Below are positions 1 through 6,295 of a stretch of DNA of 12,647 nucleotides, piece after piece. The translations under genes and the position numbers were made by a program. The DNA lies in NCBI GenBank assembly GCA_045809745.1, contig JBJMXE010000015.1, positions 1 through 12,647 on the forward strand. The letters run 5' to 3'. Below the pieces are notes generated by a model. The model was not told where the DNA came from. It ran no database searches and worked only from the letters and a program-made list of their open reading frames with translations. Numbering within the stretch: position 1 is the first letter of the stretch; every line of letters starts with the position of its first letter. The DNA is from DATFCK01 sp045809745. Its GTDB lineage: Bacteria; Verrucomicrobiota; Verrucomicrobiia; Chthoniobacterales; UBA10450.

Positions 1-1
1 A

Positions 2-259
2 AATCCTGACGAGTTCGAAGATGCGGTGAATCGACTCGATGACGATGAGGCGCTTTGGAAGTGGGTAGAAGAACGCGCGGCCAAGCATTCACCCGAAGCG
101 ATAGAGGAATGGAATCAAAACATGATTACCCGCCATCCGGACACTGCCGCGAAACGGGCTCGATTCATGCACTTCCTGAAAGAATCTGGCGGCGAAGGCC
201 GCAAAGACATAAAGACCTACTTCGATCTGATCGAGTTCGACGAAGGTCGGCTTAAATAG
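2..259 (+). CDS. DUF5069-like protein, C-terminal part (5' end outside window)
   Basis: The frame stays open to the left edge, so the first possible start (GTG at 26) is probably not the true start and the gene begins upstream. The visible 85 residues end in TAG at 257-259. They are acidic and helical. They resemble the C-terminal half of the DUF5069 family, with SPEAIEEWNQ at about residues 30-39, then ITRHPD, then DIKTYFDLIEFDEGR near the end. In that family I remember a similar order: an acidic 'EAWN' segment followed by a 'DI..W.DLID.DEGR' tail. I know of no established function. There is no signal peptide or membrane segment in the visible part. It converges on the nucleotidyltransferase gene across an AT-rich spacer. 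The family assignment is from memory of the motif order and is moderately sure. Confidence 0.65.
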   Translation, partial: NPDEFEDAVNRLDDDEALWKWVEERAAKHSPEAIEEWNQNMITRHPDTAAKRARFMHFLKESGGEGRKDIKTYFDLIEFDEGRLK

Positions 260-267
260 CCCGCGCC

Positions 268-345
268 GTTAAATCGTTAAATAAGCTAAAGGGTTAAAAT
301 GGAAGCACCCCAGGCCTTACCCATCCAACCATTTAACGATTTAAC
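268..345. terminator. AT-rich inverted repeat between convergent genes
   Basis: GTTAAATCGTTAAAT at 268-282 is matched by its exact reverse complement at 331-345, a perfect 15-base stem with a 48-base spacer. Inside, GGTT (292-295) can pair with AACC (327-330) and TGG (300-302) with CCA (321-323), which extends the structure. It lies just after the DUF5069-like stop and just before the minus-strand nucleotidyltransferase stop at 366, a natural place for a bidirectional terminator. The stem is AT-rich with a long loop and no clean U-run, so it may instead be a dispersed repeat. Confidence 0.4.
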
Positions 346-365
346 CTCTTAACTTCAGCGTAACG

Positions 366-1118
366 CTACTTAGGCGATGTGCTAAACATCCGATCGGCCG
401 CTTCCAACGTCTCTTTGCTGCCGATATCCAGCCATTGTCCCTTGATCTCGAATGTTTTTACCGGTTTCCTAACGTATAGCCACTGCAGGAAACGACCGGG
501 TTGATCCGGGTTATTACCGCTGGCCAGATAAGTGACGAACAGCGGAAGCGTGCTTCGAGAGTAAAAATACATCGCTATCGCCGCCAATGTGCTCGTCGGC
601 TTTTCCGGCTTCTCTTCAAACTGCGTGATTACACCTGATGAGTCGGTGCGAACTGTTGCGTATTTCTTGATCCCCTCGAGATCACCCACGTCGTAAAGCG
701 CTACCGTTGCTTCCGTGTTTCGCGCAAAGTCGACGAACCCTCGAATCGAATCGCTGAACAGATTGTCCCCGGCGAGCACCAGCAAGTCAGAGCTCAACAG
801 ATTTTCACGAGTCAACACCAGGTTAATGTCGCCGATCGCTCCGAGCTTGTTTGCATCGCTGGTCGAGCCATCGTTGATAATCTTAAACTGTGCTTTCGGC
901 TGTCTCGCCCGATAACTGTCAGCCCAGGCTTGGAAGTCCTTGGCAAATTTATCGTTGGTTACGATGTAGATCAGTTGTAGCTCATCAAGCTCCATCAGGT
1001 GGTCGGCTAACCACTCGATGATCGGCTTGCCTCCCACCGGCAGCAGCGGCTTGGCTTTGTTTAACGTCAGTGGGTAAAGGCGAGTGGCGTAGCCAGCGGC
1101 AAGGATCAAAGCATTCAT
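366..1118 (-). CDS. Sugar-phosphate nucleotidyltransferase (glucose-1-phosphate thymidylyltransferase-like)
   Basis: A 250-residue protein of the NTP_transferase family, which joins an NTP to a sugar 1-phosphate to make a nucleotide sugar and pyrophosphate in the cytoplasm. The N-terminal nucleotide-binding signature LAAGYATRLYPLT is at residues 7-19, with the lysine-bearing KPLLPVGGKPIIEW at 23-36. The metal/substrate-binding GDN is at 117-119, EEKP at 168-171, and a C-terminal WLDIGS segment at 229-234. The length is typical of a catalytic domain alone, with no hexapeptide-repeat acyltransferase extension. The start is the ATG at 1118. No clear ribosome binding site precedes it. It follows glnD by 28 bases on the same strand and is probably co-transcribed with it. 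The sugar and nucleotide specificity (dTTP, UTP, CTP or GTP) cannot be read from sequence alone. Confidence 0.85.
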   Translation of the reverse strand: MNALILAAGYATRLYPLTLNKAKPLLPVGGKPIIEWLADHLMELDELQLIYIVTNDKFAKDFQAWADSYRARQPKAQFKIINDGSTSDANKLGAIGDINLVLTRENLLSSDLLVLAGDNLFSDSIRGFVDFARNTEATVALYDVGDLEGIKKYATVRTDSSGVITQFEEKPEKPTSTLAAIAMYFYSRSTLPLFVTYLASGNNPDQPGRFLQWLYVRKPVKTFEIKGQWLDIGSKETLEAADRMFSTSPK

Positions 1119-1146
1119 ACGGAAAGGTCGGTGACTTCACGCCCGC

Positions 1147-3909
1147 TTAACGCGGGGTTCCGGCCTCCATCGCCGAATGCAGCTTCTTCTGCAAGCCGGC
1201 AATGCGTTGAGAATCGGTAATTTTCGTCCGGTTCGCACTGTCGGTCACGTAAAACGTGTCCGTGGCCGCCCCGTTTTGCGTGCTGATACGCGACAGTGCG
1301 ATCGAAACTCCTTCCTGACCAAGGCACGTGAGAAGATCGTAAAGTAAACCCACTCGGTCCTGAGTTTGAATCTGGATCAATGTGGAGGTCGGATGCGCCT
1401 TGTTGTCGATTGCGATCAGCGTCGGGAAGTCGACGTCTTGCTGCGGACTGGGCAATGTCTGCCGTCGCGCTTTTTCGATCAATGCGCGAAGATCGAGCTG
1501 CTCTTTCTCGACCGCATTCCGAAGTGTCTTTTCCACGAGGTCAAAATCCCGCTGATCGGTAGCTGCCCTGCCTTTTGTGTCGCAGACGTGGAAGATGTTT
1601 AGAACGGTGTGATCGCCCCGCGTGAATGTATCCACACTCAGAATATTTAACGGAACGACCGAGAACGAGCCGGCGATCTTCGCCAGCAACTGCTCCCGGT
1701 CCCAGGTAAAGAACGAAACTCGCGTGTGGCCTTTGGCAGGAACCGGCTCCCAACGGATCGCCGGGGTGAATGGGCGTGCGCTGCGTGAGGCCAGATTCTC
1801 TAAAAACTTACGGAACAACTTGAGGTGATCGACAATCTCCGGCACTCCGTGGGCCCGGAAATAATTGTCCGGCATGAATTCGAAATGTGCCTCGATCTCA
1901 TCCGCGTAATCCTGGGATAACATCCCGGCAGCGGCCGCTCGCACCGTGTCGCGTTCGATCTTCGACTGTTCGTAATACGATTTTTGATCACGCAGGTACT
2001 GCGTCGTCGCATAATACAGCTGCCAAACGAGTGTCTCTTTCCAGTCCGACCACCCACTCGCACTGGTGCCCTGGCCATCGGCTAACGTAATTAGCATCAG
2101 GGCGTTTAGATTTCTTTCATCTTTCACGATGTTTGCCAGTTCAACCACCGTCGCTGGATCATCGAGATTTCGTTGTTGAGCAATGTTCGAAAGCGTGACG
2201 TGATGGTCGACCAGCAGAATCAGCGATTTTCGTTGCTCGGAAGAAAGGTGAAGCCGCGAGGCGACTCGTTGCGCGAATACCGCACTGGCCTCGGAATGCG
2301 GCCGCGCTCGCACCGCTTTTCCGGTGTCGTGTAGCAACAGCGCCAGATAAAGCACAAGTGGATCCGGTAGCTCTTCGAACAGCTTCCGGTAGCCGAGGAA
2401 CTTGGGATCTTCAGTGCGCGCTAGGGCGTCCAATTTCTCGATGCAAACCAGCGTGTGCTCGTCCGCAGTATAACGATGGAAGAACTCGTGCTGAACGAGG
2501 CAGGTCAGCTGCCCGAATTCCGGCAGGTAACGACCCAGGAAATCGACCCGATGCATCAGTCGCAGGATCCTCCCGACCTCACCTTTGTTGGACATGATGG
2601 CGAGGAATATTTCTCTCGGTGCTTTGCCGTATTGATAGGTTCTGGTGACTTCTCCCAGAGATCGGTTCAACAGGTCCTCTAATTCCGGGCTGAGATCGAG
2701 CTGCTTTTCCTGGGCCAGCTGAAATACCCGCATCATCTTGAGCGAATCTTTTTCGAAAACATCGCGGCGCTCGGCATACAATTTTCCATGGCGCACGAGG
2801 AACGATTCGAGCCGTGTTTTCTCCGGTCTGGTTAGTGGAAGAAAACTGAACAGCGAGCGCGTTCGATCAGTTGCGGCGCCGGCAACGAACTGCTCTGTGA
2901 TCCGTTCGGTTACGCGAAAGATGTCGCGACTGTGCTCATAATAGTCGCGCATAAAGACCTCGCTGCGAAGTTGGCCATTCGGCTCGCCGTAATTAAGACG
3001 TTGTGCCACCTGCTCCTGCATGTTCAGCCGAAGGACCTCGGTCGCGCGTTTTGTTGCATAGTGCAGGTCGGTTCGCACCCGCAACAGAAAGTCGTAGGCG
3101 CTTTCGAGGCGCCGTCGTTCCGGCTCACTCAGCCAGTCTTTGCCAACGAGATGGGTTGTGGTGACCGTCCCCTCCTTGAAATACGTCATCCAAAGCAGGT
3201 TTTGATAATCCCGCAGACCGCCGCAGCCGTTCTTCACATTCGGCTCCTGCATGTAAACGCTGTCGCCGAACTTCGCGTGGCGCGCCGCCTGGTCTTGCAT
3301 GCGGGCTTCCACATATTGCCGCTCGTGACCGTCCACGCATTTTGCGCGGAACCGGGCGCGGAACTCGTTAGCGAGCTGCTCGTTCCCGGCCACGAATCTT
3401 GATTCTAGCATCGCGGTTTTGGTCAGCATGTCGCGATTCGCCTCGCTGATAGCTTCTTTGATCGAGCGGGTAGAGTGACCGACTTTGAAGCCGATGTCCC
3501 ATAGCAGATACAGGATCTGCTCCACGATCTGTTCCAGCTGGGCCGGAACCTTCCGCCCTTTGCCTTCGTGCAGGAACATCACGTCCACGTCACTGAACGG
3601 ATTCAGCTCGCCGCGTCCGTAGCCGCCAAGCGCAATGAGCGCGAAGGGAAGTCCAGCGCCGGCGCCCGGAGATTGCGCCACTATCGTCGCGGCCCGGAAC
3701 ACGTGTTTCAGCAGCACATCGATAAGGTTGGCGCGACGCGAGCAAACTTCACGGCCGCCGGCGCCTGCCTGATGTTGCAACCGCAGCCGGTGTTCCTCGA
3801 TGGTGAGGAACTTCTTGTAGAGCGGTAAGACTTCGGTCGGTCGCCGCGCGCCAGTCGAAGCAAGCTGGTTTTCAGCGTGTGCGAGAACCTGATCTAAGTG
3901 CCGGGACAT
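1147..3909 (-). CDS. glnD: Bifunctional uridylyltransferase/uridylyl-removing enzyme GlnD
   Basis: GlnD senses glutamine and adds or removes UMP on PII proteins, setting nitrogen assimilation. All four domains are visible (numbering from the ATG at 3909, 920 residues). The nucleotidyltransferase motif GGYGRGELNPFSDVD is at 95-109, with metal-binding Asp 107 and 109. The HD hydrolase domain has HEFFHRYTADEH at 474-485 and LLLHDTGKA with the HD pair at 527-528, then further His residues near 537 and 569. Two C-terminal ACT domains lie at about 729-780 and 842-895 and would bind glutamine. The length is near the family norm of about 850-950. The frame extends to a TTG at 3948; that start would place an AAGGAG inside the coding region, 28 bases before the ATG. 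I prefer the ATG because its N-terminus (MSRHLDQVLAHA) is more natural. No glnB/glnK or glnA is in the window. A probable terminator upstream (4026-4057) suggests it has its own promoter in 3910-4025. Confidence 0.93.
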   Translation of the reverse strand: MSRHLDQVLAHAENQLASTGARRPTEVLPLYKKFLTIEEHRLRLQHQAGAGGREVCSRRANLIDVLLKHVFRAATIVAQSPGAGAGLPFALIALGGYGRGELNPFSDVDVMFLHEGKGRKVPAQLEQIVEQILYLLWDIGFKVGHSTRSIKEAISEANRDMLTKTAMLESRFVAGNEQLANEFRARFRAKCVDGHERQYVEARMQDQAARHAKFGDSVYMQEPNVKNGCGGLRDYQNLLWMTYFKEGTVTTTHLVGKDWLSEPERRRLESAYDFLLRVRTDLHYATKRATEVLRLNMQEQVAQRLNYGEPNGQLRSEVFMRDYYEHSRDIFRVTERITEQFVAGAATDRTRSLFSFLPLTRPEKTRLESFLVRHGKLYAERRDVFEKDSLKMMRVFQLAQEKQLDLSPELEDLLNRSLGEVTRTYQYGKAPREIFLAIMSNKGEVGRILRLMHRVDFLGRYLPEFGQLTCLVQHEFFHRYTADEHTLVCIEKLDALARTEDPKFLGYRKLFEELPDPLVLYLALLLHDTGKAVRARPHSEASAVFAQRVASRLHLSSEQRKSLILLVDHHVTLSNIAQQRNLDDPATVVELANIVKDERNLNALMLITLADGQGTSASGWSDWKETLVWQLYYATTQYLRDQKSYYEQSKIERDTVRAAAAGMLSQDYADEIEAHFEFMPDNYFRAHGVPEIVDHLKLFRKFLENLASRSARPFTPAIRWEPVPAKGHTRVSFFTWDREQLLAKIAGSFSVVPLNILSVDTFTRGDHTVLNIFHVCDTKGRAATDQRDFDLVEKTLRNAVEKEQLDLRALIEKARRQTLPSPQQDVDFPTLIAIDNKAHPTSTLIQIQTQDRVGLLYDLLTCLGQEGVSIALSRISTQNGAATDTFYVTDSANRTKITDSQRIAGLQKKLHSAMEAGTPR

Positions 3910-3992
3910 GACCGGCCTAATTGTCCGGTTTTCGAAGCTCCTTTGCAACCGGCGTCACAACCCCATTTGAGCATGCTGCATGCGTAGAGTCG

Positions 3993-4027
3993 GCGGGAAC
4001 GACAAAGTTCGAAGCACGAATCTCGAA
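3993..4027 (-). repeat. Degenerate heptad array (reverse orientation)
   Basis: Read on the minus strand this is five consecutive 7-base units in exact register: TTCGAGA, TTCGTGC, TTCGAAC, TTTGTCG, TTCCCGC. It is the left, inverted partner of the array at 4075-4109, and the likely terminator hairpin lies between them. Confidence 0.6.
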
Positions 4028-4057
4028 AAAAACCACGGTCCCAACAATAAACGTGGT
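4026..4057 (-). terminator. Probable Rho-independent terminator of the pgi-kinase-regulator operon
   Basis: On the minus strand ACCACG (4057-4052) pairs with CGTGGT (4037-4032) around a 14-base loop, followed by a run of seven T (4032-4026, the first shared with the stem). It lies about 75 bases beyond the response-regulator stop at 4131 and about 120 bases before the glnD start, so it would end the upstream operon. The six-base stem is short and the loop long, so the strength is uncertain. Confidence 0.45.
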
Positions 4058-4074
4058 GCCGTGCAGTCGCTTGT

Positions 4075-4109
4075 TTCGAGCTTCGAATTTCGGATTTGGG
4101 ATTTTCGAA
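4075..4109 (+). repeat. Degenerate heptad array (forward orientation)
   Basis: Five consecutive 7-base units in perfect register: TTCGAGC, TTCGAAT, TTCGGAT, TTGGGAT, TTTCGAA. The first three positions are nearly fixed as TTC and the last three vary. It faces the opposite way to the array at 3993-4027 and can partly pair with it. Confidence 0.65.
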
Positions 4110-4111
4110 TG

Positions 4112-4135
4112 TTTAGCGGCCGTGCCGCCGCTAAA
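4112..4135. repeat. GC-rich hairpin overlapping the response-regulator stop codon
   Basis: TTTAGCGGC (4112-4120) and its reverse complement GCCGCTAAA (4127-4135) form a perfect 9-base stem with a 6-base loop. The TAG stop of the response regulator (4133-4131) lies inside the stem. No T-run follows directly, so this is more likely an mRNA 3'-end stabilising hairpin or a dispersed palindrome than a complete terminator. Confidence 0.5.
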
Positions 4136-5561
4136 GTTCGATGGCGTACCTCTTCAGCTTATTATATAGAGTAGGGCGCTGGATCCCCAGAAGCTCAGCT
4201 GCTTTCTTCTTGTTGCCGTGACATTGGGCAAGGGCTTGCAAAATAGTGCTTCGTTCCATGTCGTCCAGGCTTTGCACGCCCTGCCGCGGCACCGCCGGCA
4301 ATTCGCTTTGTTGAAGGACGGTGGGCAACTGCACTTCAGCGGGCAGTTCTTTGACCCCGATAAGGTTTTGCCTGGACAGGACTACCGCATATTCGATCGC
4401 GTTTTGCAGTTCGCGCACATTACCCGGCCACGAATAATCCAGTAGCTTCTGGAAGGCGTCGGGAGCGATTGCCGGTTCGGGCTTGCCTAACTGTTGGGCG
4501 AACTGTTTCACGAATGACGCAACCAGCGGCGGGATGTCCTGTTTCCGTTCCCGCAGGGCCGGCACTGCAATTTGAAACGTGTTCAGCCGGTAATATAAAT
4601 CGGAGCGAAGCCGGTTTTCCGCGAGTGCCTGCGGGATCGGCCTGTTCGTCGCCGCTATCAGGCGGAAGTCGGCTTTGAGCACCCGTGTGCTCCCGAGCGG
4701 CCGGTATTCGCGTTCTTGTAACACTCGCAGAAAGCGGGTCTGGAGATCGGCCGGCATATCGGAGATTTCGTCCAGAAATAACGTGCCGCCATCAGCCTCA
4801 GCGATCATTCCGGGAAAATCGTTAGTCGCTCCCGTAAAAGCGCCCTTTACGTAACCGAAAAGTTCGCCTTCAATCATGGTTTGCGGAAAGGCGGCGCAAT
4901 TCAGCTTAACAATCGGTTTCTCGGCGCGCCGGCTACGCTGGTGGACTGTATTTGCGATCACCTCTTTACCGACGCCGCTCTCACCGGTGATCAGGACGTT
5001 CGCCTCCGACGGCGCCATCGCGGAGATGAGTTCCTCGATTTGCTGCATCGCCTTGCTTGTAAACACCGGCGCAAACCGGGTTTCGGCGATCTCAAGCCGT
5101 CGCTCCAACTGCTGAGTTCGTTGCCGGAGCTCGGCGGTCTCGCGAAGTAGCGACTGCTTTTCCACCGCCTTTTCCACAAGGCTTAGCAGCTCTTCGGGCG
5201 CATACGGTTTGCTGATGAAATGATAGGCGCCGCGCTTGATCGATTCGATCGCGTTATTCAGTGAATCGTGCGCCGTTAGAATAATGACCTGCATTTCCGG
5301 GTACTCGGTCTTGATCTGATCGAGCGTGTGCAATCCTTCTGCGTCCGGCAGTTGCAAATCGAGCAGGACCAGGGCCGGCAGGTTGGCCTTCAGCGATTTC
5401 AGACCGGCCGCGGCGGTGGCGGCGGTGTCGACTTGGAAACCGCGCCTGGTAAGCAGCGCTTCCAGCGTCATGAGAATCGGCCGCTCGTCGTCGATGATCA
5501 GTATTCGACGGCTCTCTCCAACCGCGGCTCGACTGGTCCCGTTACGTTGCTCGTTGCTCAT
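4131..5561 (-). CDS. Sigma-54-dependent response regulator, NtrC family
   Basis: A 476-residue three-domain regulator. The receiver domain (about 18-130) has the acidic pair D24/D25, the phospho-acceptor D68 in LLDLQLPD, T96 and K118. The AAA+ domain (about 165-400) has Walker A GESGVGK at 193-199, the sigma-54 contact loop GAFTGA at 240-245, Walker B LFLDE at 261-265, and LRSDLYYRLN near 318-327 carrying the expected arginine. The C-terminal Fis-type helix-turn-helix (about 436-472) has NKKKAAELLGIQRPTLYNKL. All catalytic features of an active ATPase activator are present. A ribosome binding site, AAAGG, lies 4 bases before the ATG at 5561. It starts 15 bases after the kinase stop, so the two form a two-component pair behind pgi. 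The target promoters are unknown. NtrC proper is possible but not shown. Confidence 0.92.
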   Translation of the reverse strand: MSNEQRNGTSRAAVGESRRILIIDDERPILMTLEALLTRRGFQVDTAATAAAGLKSLKANLPALVLLDLQLPDAEGLHTLDQIKTEYPEMQVIILTAHDSLNNAIESIKRGAYHFISKPYAPEELLSLVEKAVEKQSLLRETAELRQRTQQLERRLEIAETRFAPVFTSKAMQQIEELISAMAPSEANVLITGESGVGKEVIANTVHQRSRRAEKPIVKLNCAAFPQTMIEGELFGYVKGAFTGATNDFPGMIAEADGGTLFLDEISDMPADLQTRFLRVLQEREYRPLGSTRVLKADFRLIAATNRPIPQALAENRLRSDLYYRLNTFQIAVPALRERKQDIPPLVASFVKQFAQQLGKPEPAIAPDAFQKLLDYSWPGNVRELQNAIEYAVVLSRQNLIGVKELPAEVQLPTVLQQSELPAVPRQGVQSLDDMERSTILQALAQCHGNKKKAAELLGIQRPTLYNKLKRYAIEL

Positions 5562-5576
5562 TCGCCTTTAGCGCGA

Positions 5577-6284
5577 TCACTCCCGCGCCCGAAACGGCAG
5601 CTGAATCGTAGTGATAAGGCCGGATTGTTCCGGATCGTATTGAGCCTGCAAAGTCCCTCCCTGTCCCTCGATGATCATCCGCGCGCGATTTAGCCCAAGG
5701 CCGTAATGTCCACGATTAACCCGGCGCAAGGGTTCGCGGCCCCAGTTGTCGGTGGGTAGGTCAAAGTCGGTTTTCGGCTCATATAGCGTCAGAACCAGAT
5801 TATCACCTTCGGTGTTGCCGATAAAGCGTAGAGAAGACCCTGCCGGCTGGTGCTCGATTGCATTCCTAAGTACCTCAAGCACAGCATCTCGCAACAGCAT
5901 CGGGTCCATCTGAACGTCGGTTTGCTGACCGACGTTCAGCTTCCATTGGATGGCATCGGCTTGTTTCGGAAATTCCGTTTTCACGGCAGTTCGGAGGTCC
6001 TCCATGAAATCGCTCGCGCTGTAGGTGATAAGATTCGGACCCGGGGGGTTGAGCCTGGTGGTGAGCTTCTGCAACGCAGTGGCTGTGTCAGACACCATTT
6101 TGCGGAGCCGTCGGACCTCTTCTTTCAATTCGTCATCCGCGGCCAGCTCAGCCAAAAAAGCGGATTGCAGTTCCACTGCATTCAGATGATTCCGAACGTC
6201 GTGACTTAGCTGACGCAGGAAGCGGACAACGTCCTCCCACGCAACCTCAATGCCGGAATTGGTTGTGCCCTCGTTAGACTGCAT
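5577..6284 (-). CDS. Small soluble sensor-less histidine kinase
   Basis: A 235-residue protein with only the transmitter core. The H-box LSHDVRNHLNAVELQ is at 27-41, with H28 the likely phosphorylated residue. The usual proline of 'H-E-x-x-N-P' is replaced by His (RNHLN). The N-box VLEVLRNAIEHQP is at 135-147 with N141. The G2 box GHYGLGLNRARMIIEGQGG is at 192-210. The expected G1 box (DxGxG) is absent: the matching stretch reads LTLYEPKTDFDLP (165-177). No transmembrane helix, PAS, GAF or HAMP domain is present, so it is cytoplasmic and must receive its signal through a partner or a compact N-terminus. It starts 11 bases after the pgi stop, with AGAGG just 2 bases from the ATG. It is the likely partner of the downstream sigma-54 regulator. 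Kinase versus phosphatase activity cannot be judged. Confidence 0.85.
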   Translation of the reverse strand: MQSNEGTTNSGIEVAWEDVVRFLRQLSHDVRNHLNAVELQSAFLAELAADDELKEEVRRLRKMVSDTATALQKLTTRLNPPGPNLITYSASDFMEDLRTAVKTEFPKQADAIQWKLNVGQQTDVQMDPMLLRDAVLEVLRNAIEHQPAGSSLRFIGNTEGDNLVLTLYEPKTDFDLPTDNWGREPLRRVNRGHYGLGLNRARMIIEGQGGTLQAQYDPEQSGLITTIQLPFRARE

Positions 6285-6295
6285 TGCCTCTGAGT

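Noticed and set aside
26..259. GTG at 26 as start of a complete 77-residue gene
   Set aside because: The frame stays open to the window edge and the upstream residues fit the protein, so the gene is most likely cut by the window.
2932..3402. 156-residue plus-strand open frame inside glnD
   Set aside because: It is antisense to conserved GlnD domains, with no recognisable motif; a codon-bias shadow.
3910..3948. TTG at 3948 as glnD start
   Set aside because: It would add 13 residues that do not look like a GlnD N-terminus, and the good AAGGAG motif lies after the TTG. The ATG at 3909 is preferred, with some doubt.
3971..3983. GCATGC-T-GCATGC double palindrome as an operator for glnD
   Set aside because: It is a neat direct and inverted 6-base pair, but there is no promoter context or second copy to support a regulator site.
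5577..6284. Naming the kinase ntrB
   Set aside because: No PAS domain, a different H-box and a missing G1 box make that symbol unsupported.
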